This document shows positions 30,361 to 38,278 of a DNA stretch of 64,000 nucleotides, piece after piece (within the stretch, counting starts at the first letter, position 1; every line of letters begins with the position of its first letter). A program made the translations under genes and the position numbers. The notes beneath the pieces are model-generated. The model was not told where the DNA came from and made no database searches. It was given only the letters and a program-made list of their open reading frames with translations. This DNA is from Candidatus Thalassarchaeum betae. GTDB lineage: Archaea > Thermoplasmatota > Poseidoniia > Poseidoniales > Thalassarchaeaceae. The stretch spans positions 37,174-101,173 of the forward strand of contig PSPG01000005.1 in assembly GCA_003193925.1 (NCBI GenBank), given 5' to 3'.

Positions 30361-31656
30361 ATGCCAGTAGACAGCAGCCGCTTGGAGGGATTCTACAGGC
30401 TCTCGGTTTCTGAACGCCGGGAGAAGTTGGCGGAGATAGCCGGCCTCAGCCCGGAGCAGGTGGAAGCCTGGTCATCCACAGGAGAACTGTCCGAGGACGC
30501 TGCAGACAGGATGATCGAGAATGTCATCGGAACCTACTCCCTGCCGATTGGGGTTGCGACGAACTTCATCATCGACAATGAGCACTACCTGATCCCATTT
30601 GTTCTCGAGGAGCCGAGCGTCGTGGCAGCCGCCAGCAACATGGCGAAGCGCTGCCACGCCAAAGGAGGATTCACATCGAACAACGACGAGCCGGTGATGA
30701 TCGGGCAGATCCAGGTCGTCGGATGCGAGAATCCAGAGGATGCGAGGGACTCAATCATGGCCGCGAAGGCCGATTTAGTCGATTCTTGCAACGAAGTTGA
30801 CCCGATCCTGGTCAAATTCGGGGGCGGATGCAGGGATGTCCAAGCCAGAATCATAGAAACCGAGTCCGGACCCATGGTAATAGTGCACATTCTGGTGGAT
30901 TGCAGGGACGCTATGGGTGCGAATGCCGTCAACACGATGGCCGAGACGATAGCTCCGAAAGTGGAGGAAATCACCGGTGGGACGGTCATACTGCGAATAA
31001 TCAGCAACCTCGCTGTTCACAGGTTAGCGCGGGTGAGCGCGGTCTTCACACCAGCTGAGCTGGCGGACAAGGGCGACGCTAGTCAGGGCTCCGAAGTCAT
31101 AGAAGGGGTACTGCAAGCCTATCACTTCGCCAAGGCTGATCCGTTCCGCGCCACGACCCATAACAAGGGCATAATGAACGCGATATCACCCATAGCCATC
31201 GCATGCGGGCAGGACTGGAGGGCTGTCGAGTCCGGTGCCCACAGCTTCGCATCGCACGAGAGGACGTACGGCTCACTGACCCACTGGGAGAAGGACCCCG
31301 ATGGCAATCTGGTCGGCTCGATAGAGCTGCCCATGGCAGTGGGGCTGGTCGGCGGTGCCGTTCGGGTCCACCCAGCCGCACAGGCCAACGTAGCCCTGCT
31401 GGGCATCTCATCGGCCAACGACCTAGCGAAGGTCATGGCCGCAGCTGGACTGGCTCAGAACCTCGGTGCCCTGCGTGCCCTCGCTACCGTGGGCATCCAG
31501 GTCGGCCACATGAAGCTCCACGTGCGCAACATGGCCGTCACGGCCGGGGCCGAGGGCGGAGAGGTCGACATCGTGGCAGCCCGGATACGGGCGCACGGTG
31601 GCAGGATAACGCAGAAGGCGGTCGAAGAGGAGCTCGCGAAACTCAGGTCGGAGTAA
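30361..31656 (+). CDS. mvaA: HMG-CoA reductase, class II
   Basis: 431 aa from the ATG at 30361, which aligns with the N-terminus of class II enzymes (SRLEGFYRLSVSERREKLAEIAGL); the ATG at 30322 would add 13 residues. Makes mevalonate for archaeal isoprenoid lipids. Seen: ENVIGTYSLPIGVATNF, EEPSVVAAAS, CRDAMGANAVNTMAE, NKGIMNAISPIAIACGQDWRAVE and QVGHMKLHVRN with the catalytic histidine. The class II (Pseudomonas mevalonii-like) form is the bacterial type, found also in Archaeoglobus and Thermoplasmata. It probably shares a promoter region with the divergent AAA+ gene. Confidence 0.93.
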   Translation: MPVDSSRLEGFYRLSVSERREKLAEIAGLSPEQVEAWSSTGELSEDAADRMIENVIGTYSLPIGVATNFIIDNEHYLIPFVLEEPSVVAAASNMAKRCHAKGGFTSNNDEPVMIGQIQVVGCENPEDARDSIMAAKADLVDSCNEVDPILVKFGGGCRDVQARIIETESGPMVIVHILVDCRDAMGANAVNTMAETIAPKVEEITGGTVILRIISNLAVHRLARVSAVFTPAELADKGDASQGSEVIEGVLQAYHFAKADPFRATTHNKGIMNAISPIAIACGQDWRAVESGAHSFASHERTYGSLTHWEKDPDGNLVGSIELPMAVGLVGGAVRVHPAAQANVALLGISSANDLAKVMAAAGLAQNLGALRALATVGIQVGHMKLHVRNMAVTAGAEGGEVDIVAARIRAHGGRITQKAVEEELAKLRSE

Positions 31657-32280
31657 TCACTCCTCGACTTCGAGGGGTTCGCTCTCCACTTCTTCCTCCT
31701 CGGAGAATTCGCTGATGGTCAACTGCTCGTCGGGCGCCAGAGAAGCGGCCAATTGAGCGCTTGTCAGACCCATCTTGGCGGCCTCCTTCCTGAACCAGGT
31801 ACGGACCTTGCGATACTCGACTTCGGGGCAACCGAAGTACTCAGCGAAGCGGCGAGTGGTGGTCAGCCGGCGAGTCAGTCCGTCTCGCCGGCGGCCGATC
31901 AGCCCGGTGTTGGCCAAGTCGCGGACGTGGTCGTACGCCCTCTGTCCGAGCATGTCGACCAGCTGGGACTGCGCCATGGGCTGGTGGTAGGCTATCAGGG
32001 CGGCTGCTGGCAGCAGTCGCTGGGGGATGTCAGCCCGGAACGACTCGGGCAGGTGAGGGGAGAGGCTGGGCCGGACCTCGAAGATCCAGCGTCCGGCGAC
32101 CTCCGTCAGCTGAAGGGCGGAGTCGCGGCGCCGACGAATCGTCACTTGCAGGTCCTTCAGGGCGGATTGGACTTCTGCCTGTGGCCTCTCCAGCAACTCA
32201 GCCAGCTCTGCGACCGACATCGAGCGCCCGGCACCGAACAGTATGGCTTCGAGGACGGTGGAGAGGGATGTCTCAGACAC
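31657..32280 (-). CDS. scpB: Segregation and condensation protein ScpB
   Basis: 207 aa. Tandem winged-helix protein that binds the kleisin ScpA. Seen: LEAILFGAGRSMSVAELAELLERP, QLTEVAGRWIFEVRP (equivalent of the QLVTRPEY block), LPAAALIAYHQPMAQSQLVDMLGQRAYDHVRDLANTGLIGRRR and a TTRRFAEYFG end. An acidic tail extends it. Start overlaps the scpA stop by 8 nt. Last gene of smc-scpA-scpB. Confidence 0.88.
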   Translation of the reverse strand: MSETSLSTVLEAILFGAGRSMSVAELAELLERPQAEVQSALKDLQVTIRRRRDSALQLTEVAGRWIFEVRPSLSPHLPESFRADIPQRLLPAAALIAYHQPMAQSQLVDMLGQRAYDHVRDLANTGLIGRRRDGLTRRLTTTRRFAEYFGCPEVEYRKVRTWFRKEAAKMGLTSAQLAASLAPDEQLTISEFSEEEEVESEPLEVEE

Positions 32281-33283
32281 CGGTGAATCCCTCCATAACC
32301 GTCGTCTTGGGGTTGAGTCTATCTGTCAGAGCGACGAAGTCGTCCTCATCCTCCCAGAGGTCCTTCAGCATGATTCTTCCATTGCGGCCCTTCTCCTGAG
32401 TGAGGTCTGCGTAGCCGCGGTTCGTCAGGAACAGCGCCGAGACCAGAGCGGTCACTTGAGCCTCCGCCTCCGCCTCGTCATGCTTGACCCCGGCGTCGAT
32501 CGAGTTAGCCATCATCTCCTCTACAAGCGTACTCAGGTCCACAGGCTTGCCCCCTCCCTCTGAACGGGCCCTCAGGGCCTCCCAAGTCCTGCGTAGGTCT
32601 CCCTCGAGATCCTCGGCGTGGAGGCTGCCGCTGAATCTCGTCCTCGCACGAGCGAGGGCCTCGCGGCGCTCCTTGGCGATCTGCTCGCGCAGGCGCTGCT
32701 CCTCTGCCAGCCTGCCTGCGGCTTGGAGGCCCATGAGGAGCTCTCCTAAGGTCACAGGGCGGCTCTCGTCGCGGTGGATCCTGCCCTCGAACATCTGAGG
32801 CAGGACCTCATCAGCAGCCCCGGTGAGGACTCCCACGGAGAAGTTGTAGTCGGCGTCGTCGAAGTCGGTCTCCCAGCCGCCGTCGAAGTCCCAGACCTCC
32901 TCCTCTTCGTAACCGAAGGCTCGCTCCTGGCGCTCCATCAGTGTGAATGCCTGTCCGCGTAGTATGGACCATGCCATCCTGATGAGCCTGCCACAGGTCG
33001 GCAGGTCGATGTTCTCTGACTCCTTGATCCTCTCGTTGAACATCTCGAGGAAGCTCGAGAGGTCGACGTCCCATGGGTCGAGGTCGCTCGATTGGAAGAG
33101 TTGGAAGACCAGTGCCACCGAGCGGTCGAAGGGGTCGATGAGGAACTGGTGCTCGGCCTCCTCGAGAGTCGCGAGTTCCACGAGCCTGTCCAGGTAGCGG
33201 CTCGTCTCGAGGTCGGCCTCTCCGCCGAGCATCCTCACCACTATGTCGTCGCGCAAGGCCCGCCCGTCGAACACAGCCATCAC
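32273..33283 (-). CDS. scpA: Segregation and condensation protein ScpA (kleisin)
   Basis: 336 aa. Kleisin that bridges the SMC heads. N-terminal block FLIDPFDRSVALVFQLFQSSDLDPWDVDLSSFLEMFNERI matches the conserved ScpA N-terminal domain, followed by a helical middle with Glu-rich and Arg-rich stretches and a C-terminal winged helix (LVSALFLTNRGYADLTQEKGRNGRIML). Start overlaps the smc stop (ATGA at 33280-33283). Acts with SMC and ScpB in chromosome condensation and segregation. Confidence 0.88.
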   Translation of the reverse strand: MMAVFDGRALRDDIVVRMLGGEADLETSRYLDRLVELATLEEAEHQFLIDPFDRSVALVFQLFQSSDLDPWDVDLSSFLEMFNERIKESENIDLPTCGRLIRMAWSILRGQAFTLMERQERAFGYEEEEVWDFDGGWETDFDDADYNFSVGVLTGAADEVLPQMFEGRIHRDESRPVTLGELLMGLQAAGRLAEEQRLREQIAKERREALARARTRFSGSLHAEDLEGDLRRTWEALRARSEGGGKPVDLSTLVEEMMANSIDAGVKHDEAEAEAQVTALVSALFLTNRGYADLTQEKGRNGRIMLKDLWEDEDDFVALTDRLNPKTTVMEGFTGV

Positions 33284-36200
33284 TCGGCCTCCTTCTGCTC
33301 GGCCTCGGGCTCGGGCTCAGGATCATCCGGAGCCTGTTCGACGGCATCACGCTCGACGATGTCCTCAGTCCAATCCTCGGTTCGCTCACGAAGCGATTCA
33401 ATGGTGCCGCCCTCTGCCTCGATCTCCTCATGCGCATCGCCCTCGGTGACTTCCACTCCGGCCCGCTCGGCCAAGCCACCGAGACTCTTGGGGGCGCCTA
33501 GTGGCTCGGGAGCCCGGGGCATGTCCTCTGGGTCGGGTAGCTCGGGCATCTCTGCTCGCTCTGCCTCGGCCTCGGCCTGAGCCTTTCGCTCCGCCTCGAA
33601 CTCCTCGCTCATCTCAAGGGCTGCTGCCCTGTCGAAGTCGGTGATCAGGCGGCTGCGTCCGTCACCGGCGTGGGTGATCCCAATGTGGTGGTCGGCGAGG
33701 ATCAGGCTGACCTTTCGCAGAGTGACCATCATGAATTGGGCTCGCTGGCTGCGCATCCTGCACAGGGTCGCGATGCGCTCCGCGTTGAACGGGTCGAGGT
33801 TCTGGTCGACCTCGTCTAGGTAGTAGAACGGGCCCGGCTCGTAGTCCTGGATCGCGAAGATGAGAGCGAGGGCGGCCATCGACTTCTCGCCGCCCGAGAG
33901 CTGGCTCCTCCGGGTGTTCTTGCTTTTACCAGGAGGTACGCAGTCCATCTCCAAGCCGCCATCGAAGGGGTTCTTCGGGTTCTCCATACGGAGTTTGCCA
34001 CTGCCGTACGGCTGCAGTATCCCATAGACTCTCGAGAAGTTTTTGTTGACATGATCGAACACCGCCATCAGACGGGTCTTGCGCTCGTCCTCCAGCTGCT
34101 CCGCTATGGATACCAGCTGGTCGCGTCGGTCGCGCAGCAGCTTGCCGTCCTCTACGAGGCCGGCGATTCGCTCTACGGCGGTGTCGTACTGCTCGATGGC
34201 GAGCATGTTGACATCGCCGAGATGACCGAGGCGGCGCTCGAGCCCCTGCACGCTCTTCTCCGCCTCGGCCACAGTCGGCAGTTGCACATCCGGCGATGGG
34301 ATGCCGATCTCAGAGGCCTCTAACTCGGCCACGATCTCATCCACCGCTTCGTGCTTCTGCTGGATTTGTAGGTTCAGATCCTCTATGCGGGCTGTCAGGG
34401 TCTCTCTCTTCTGGGATAGTGTATCCACCGAGGCGCGCAGGCTGGCGCGCTCGTCGACGATCTCGTCTCGTCGCTCCTTGAGCGCGTTCTGCTCCTCGTT
34501 GAACTGGGATACCTGCTCCCCGAGGTCAACCAGTTTTTCCTCGGCTTCGGTGATGGCCTCATCGAGCTTGGTGATGGCTGCCTCAGCCTCGGCGGCGAGT
34601 TCCTTCTTCTTGTCGATCTGGCGCCGGAGGTCCTCCACTCGGTCAGCGAGTATCCTCAGACGCTCGTTGCCGTTGGATATCGCTGACTCGGAGGCGAGTC
34701 TCTCTCGCCCGGCCTCGGTCATGGTGCGCTCGGCATCACGCAGCTTCTGCGACAGGTGGTCGGGCGCGTGCTCCTGTAGGGTCTGTGCGGCCGCGGCCCG
34801 CTCGGACACGGCCTGCTCGTGGGCCTCTCTGGCCTCCTCTGCCTCTGTCCTCGAATCTGTGTGGGCGGACTCGCACCTCCGGAATTCCTTCATCGCCTCG
34901 ACGACCTTCTTGCGAACGTCTGCGACGGTTTTCTGCGCCCGCTCGAGGTCTGCCTTCCAATTGCGCAGGCGCAGGGAGTGGTCGCTGTCGTCGAGGCCGT
35001 GAATCCTATCTCTAAGGGTCTGCTGGTTGGTCCGCAGCTCCCTCAGCGCGGCCTCGACGGTGGAGTAGATCAGGTTGGCTTCTTCGACGGCGGCCTCGAG
35101 CCTGTCCAGGCTGGAGGAGACCGAGCCACCGCCGAAGGCATTGCGGTTGGTCCTGGATGCCGAGCCACCGGTCATGGCGCCCGAGCTCTCGATGACCGAG
35201 CCGTCGAGGGTGACCAGTCGGACACCGCCCATGTTGCGACGGGCGATGCCCATCGACTGGACGAGGAGGGTGTTGCGCCCTGCGTACCTGACCGCAGTCT
35301 CGACCTCTGAGTCGTAGTCGAGAAGGTCGTGGGCGAAGCCGATGACGCCGGGATTGTCGGCGACTATCAGCGAGCGCCCCTGGGGTCGGCTGACTCTGAG
35401 TTTGTTGAGGGGCAGGAAGGTTGCCCTGCCGCCGCCGTTCTTCCTCAGCCAGCCTATGCACTTGGCGGCGACGTCATCATCGGTTACGACGATGCTCCTC
35501 AAGCCGGCTCCGAGTGCGTTGGACAGAGCCCCCTCGTGAGCCGGGTCCCTTGGCGCTGTGAGTTCTCCGAGGGAACCCAGTATGCCATTTATCTCCCCGC
35601 TCTGGCGAAGTCTGGTGAGTGCTGCTAGAGTGACTGCCGAGCCTGGAGTGTTGGCCCGCTCCTCATGGCGGGCACGGGCCTTGTTCAGCTCCCTCTCTGC
35701 GTCTCGGACCTTGATCTCGGAGCGGTCACGGTCCTCGACCAGCGTCGCCTCCTGTCTCTGCAGTCTGCGCAACTCCTCGGCCAGGGAAGCCCGATCCGCC
35801 TCGGGCTCGTCGCTCTGCAGGTCCTCCCCTACAAGTTCGAGGTCGTCACGGACCATCGTGGCCTCCTCGAACTCCGCCTCGAAGTCGGCCAGTTTGGCCG
35901 AGGAGATCTGCGCCGTCTGCTCTGCCCGGTCAGCCTCGAGTCGAGCCTGAGCATGGCTAGCGTGGGCTGCGTCGACTGCCTCGGTGGCCTTACCGAGGAC
36001 GCGCGTCAGATCGCGACCGTGCTTGTCACCGGACTCGATGGCCTCGCGGGCGGCCGCCTCGTCCTCGGCGGCCTGTTTATGTGACTGGATGGCCGCCTCG
36101 AGCGCGCCACTGGCATCTTTGAGGGAGCCTTCGGCGTCTGTGCGTGCCGACTCGGCTCGCTCGAGCTCGTCCCCGAACTCCTCGGCTTCGCCTCCGGCAT

Positions 36201-37188
36201 CCTCGATGATCCTGCGCTGGTCGCCTTTCCTGTCGCCGCCGGTCTCGATCTCGATCTCGTACTGGCGAATCTGCTCCAGCAGTTTCCGGGCCTCGCCGCT
36301 CATGATCTCGTTGATGTCCGAGTCGACCTTGACGAGCTCCTCGTCGAATGCCAGGAGGCCCTTGTTGCCGTCGGTGATCCTCTCGCCGATCTCATCTATC
36401 TCATCGAGGTAGCGCGAGCGCTCCTCGCCCAGCAGTCGTACCTCGTCGAGGCGGTTTCTGTGCCTCGACTGGTGGAGAGTAATCCTAGAGGCGTCCAACT
36501 CGTCCTTCAGCTGCTTGAATTTCAGAGCATGCTCGCGCTCCTTGGCGAGGTCCCTCAGGCGCTTCTTCTGCTCGGCCTCGAACAGGTCGATGGTCCCGAT
36601 GTTATTCTCGACGTGCTTGCGCTGGGTGCTGGCGCGGCGGATCTCGTCGTCGTAAGCGGTGACGCCCGCGACCTCCTCGAGCACGCCGCGCCGCTTGTAC
36701 GGGGTCATCGTAGCGAGTTTCGTGACGTCGCCCTGCTGGACGATGTTGTAGCCTTCTGCGCGCAAGCCTGCTTCGGCCAAGATGCGTCGCATCTCGGTGG
36801 CCGTGGACGGATTGTCGTTGATTCTGTACGAGGAGATGGGGTCGCCCTTCCTACCGAGCCTGACAGAGCGGGTGAAGCTGACCTCGTCGGTGTCGACCAT
36901 CAGCCTCCTGCGACCGTCGAACTCCGGGGTGTTGGAGAAGACGAGAGTGGCGGACATGTGCTTGGCTGGCCTGCCACGCTTGCCGCCGTTGAATATCAAC
37001 TGGGTCACATTGGCGGCCCTGATCGACTTGGTGGACTTGGGTCCGAGCACGAATTGGATGGCATCGAGGGAGTTCGACTTGCCCGATCCGTTGGGCCCGG
37101 TTATGGCCGTGAATCCCTCTTCGAGTGGGATTGTGACTTCGCCTGCGAATGACTTGAAGTTCTCTAGTTCCATTCGCAATAGACGCAT
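33280..37188 (-). CDS. smc: Chromosome segregation protein SMC
   Basis: 1302 aa. N-terminal head with Walker A GPNGSGKSNSLDAIQFVLG and the FKSFAG start typical of SMC; long coiled coils; a hinge around residues 525-660 (GSLGELTAPRDPAHEGALSNALGAGLRSIVV); and a C-terminal head with signature LSGGEKSMAALALIFAIQ and Walker B YYLDEVDQNLD. After the second head comes an unusual acidic and Pro-rich tail of about 110 residues. Forms a loop-extruding dimer with ScpA/B. The gene-free 133 nt upstream (37189-37321) holds a GCCTATG/CATAGGC dyad with a 14-nt loop. Confidence 0.96.
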   Translation of the reverse strand: MRLLRMELENFKSFAGEVTIPLEEGFTAITGPNGSGKSNSLDAIQFVLGPKSTKSIRAANVTQLIFNGGKRGRPAKHMSATLVFSNTPEFDGRRRLMVDTDEVSFTRSVRLGRKGDPISSYRINDNPSTATEMRRILAEAGLRAEGYNIVQQGDVTKLATMTPYKRRGVLEEVAGVTAYDDEIRRASTQRKHVENNIGTIDLFEAEQKKRLRDLAKEREHALKFKQLKDELDASRITLHQSRHRNRLDEVRLLGEERSRYLDEIDEIGERITDGNKGLLAFDEELVKVDSDINEIMSGEARKLLEQIRQYEIEIETGGDRKGDQRRIIEDAGGEAEEFGDELERAESARTDAEGSLKDASGALEAAIQSHKQAAEDEAAAREAIESGDKHGRDLTRVLGKATEAVDAAHASHAQARLEADRAEQTAQISSAKLADFEAEFEEATMVRDDLELVGEDLQSDEPEADRASLAEELRRLQRQEATLVEDRDRSEIKVRDAERELNKARARHEERANTPGSAVTLAALTRLRQSGEINGILGSLGELTAPRDPAHEGALSNALGAGLRSIVVTDDDVAAKCIGWLRKNGGGRATFLPLNKLRVSRPQGRSLIVADNPGVIGFAHDLLDYDSEVETAVRYAGRNTLLVQSMGIARRNMGGVRLVTLDGSVIESSGAMTGGSASRTNRNAFGGGSVSSSLDRLEAAVEEANLIYSTVEAALRELRTNQQTLRDRIHGLDDSDHSLRLRNWKADLERAQKTVADVRKKVVEAMKEFRRCESAHTDSRTEAEEAREAHEQAVSERAAAAQTLQEHAPDHLSQKLRDAERTMTEAGRERLASESAISNGNERLRILADRVEDLRRQIDKKKELAAEAEAAITKLDEAITEAEEKLVDLGEQVSQFNEEQNALKERRDEIVDERASLRASVDTLSQKRETLTARIEDLNLQIQQKHEAVDEIVAELEASEIGIPSPDVQLPTVAEAEKSVQGLERRLGHLGDVNMLAIEQYDTAVERIAGLVEDGKLLRDRRDQLVSIAEQLEDERKTRLMAVFDHVNKNFSRVYGILQPYGSGKLRMENPKNPFDGGLEMDCVPPGKSKNTRRSQLSGGEKSMAALALIFAIQDYEPGPFYYLDEVDQNLDPFNAERIATLCRMRSQRAQFMMVTLRKVSLILADHHIGITHAGDGRSRLITDFDRAAALEMSEEFEAERKAQAEAEAERAEMPELPDPEDMPRAPEPLGAPKSLGGLAERAGVEVTEGDAHEEIEAEGGTIESLRERTEDWTEDIVERDAVEQAPDDPEPEPEAEQKEAE

Positions 37189-37249
37189 CCCATCACCCCT
37201 ACGTCGTACGAAACATCGCCGACGTCGTTCACGCGCTCCCTTCCTGTTC

Positions 37250-37277
37250 GCCTATGAATGTTGAGGCGTCCATAGGC
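37250..37277. promoter_or_regulatory. Dyad GCCTATG ... CATAGGC upstream of smc
   Basis: Seven-base arms at 37250-37256 and 37271-37277 are exact reverse complements with a 14-nt spacer, in the gap between the panE-like stop and the smc start. A regulator site or a terminator stem for the upstream gene are both possible. Seven bases could also arise by chance. Confidence 0.25.
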
Positions 37278-37321
37278 GCAGCACAACGGTTCCGAAAGGG
37301 ACGAAAAATCGCCGTGTCGCC

Positions 37322-38278
37322 TCAGTCAAGGTGGGGCGAAATCTGGATCCCCCTGACGAGAGCGTGTAGCATCGCGTTACGAGGCGTCGGGACGCCCACT
37401 GACTCGCCCTGCGAGACCACCGCTCCGCACAGTTCGTCAATCTCCGTCTTGCGCCCTGCCATCACATCCTGCAGCATCGAACACCGGTTCCCCGCGGTGG
37501 CTCCGGCGACCTGTCTGAGATAGTCCTCGATGACCAGGTCGCCGAGGTCCACCCCACTGGCTTCTGCGACCACAGCCGCCTCCTGCATCGCGGCCAGCGC
37601 CTGCTCCCAAAGATCGGGGACCTCCAGCAGCGCGCCGTTGCGCACGCCGGCAATCGAGCAGACCGGGTTTATCGCGACGTTGACGAGCAACTTGATCCAG
37701 ACGACGCGTTGCATGTCCTCGCTCCACACCGGTGCGAGGCCTGCGGCTTCTAGGGTGGCGAGCAGTTCGGTAGCCGCTCCTGAAGGGGCTCCGCCGTCGA
37801 GCCAGCCGAGCCTGATGGCGCCGCGGCCGGCCCAGTGGACCGAGCCCTCGCCGTCCCTCCACGCAGCGTGGGTGATCGAGCCTCCGAGCACCCTCGAGCG
37901 GCCCAGCCGATGCGCGAGCGCCTCGGCGTGGCCGAGTCCGTTCTGCACACTGATGGCAACCCCCTCGGGCGAGAGGACATCCTCTGCGAGTTGGACGAGC
38001 ACGGGGGTCGAGTCGGCCTTACCGCAGAGTATCGCAGCCGCGCAGGTCCCGTGGATGCTCTCGGGCACCGGTCCTGCGGCGCTGTCGAAGGAGGCGAAGT
38101 CCTCAGGCGGAACGACCTCGATCGAGCCCTCAGGCGTGTGCATCACGAGGCCTATCTCCGAGAGTTCGCTGGCGGTGGTTCCGCGGGCCACTGCCACCAT
38201 CTCGGCGTCGGTGTCGGCCAGGGCTCCCAGCAGGACGCCGCCGATAGAGCCGACGCCGAGAATGGCGATTCGCATCAT
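37322..38278 (-). CDS. panE: Ketopantoate reductase family oxidoreductase
   Basis: 318 aa from the ATG at 38278, which overlaps the stop of the upstream gene (ATGATG run); a longer frame exists but the fold starts here. Rossmann motif MRIAILGVGSIGGVLLGAL, then SVQNGLGHAEAL and the C-terminal ApbA block VWIKLLVNVAINPVCSIAGVRNGALLEVP with the conserved KLxxNxxxNP pattern, and AGRKTEIDELCGAVV. Family members reduce 2-dehydropantoate to pantoate with NADPH for CoA synthesis. Substrate is inferred from the family; other 2-oxoacid reductases share it. Confidence 0.82.
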   Translation of the reverse strand: MMRIAILGVGSIGGVLLGALADTDAEMVAVARGTTASELSEIGLVMHTPEGSIEVVPPEDFASFDSAAGPVPESIHGTCAAAILCGKADSTPVLVQLAEDVLSPEGVAISVQNGLGHAEALAHRLGRSRVLGGSITHAAWRDGEGSVHWAGRGAIRLGWLDGGAPSGAATELLATLEAAGLAPVWSEDMQRVVWIKLLVNVAINPVCSIAGVRNGALLEVPDLWEQALAAMQEAAVVAEASGVDLGDLVIEDYLRQVAGATAGNRCSMLQDVMAGRKTEIDELCGAVVSQGESVGVPTPRNAMLHALVRGIQISPHLD

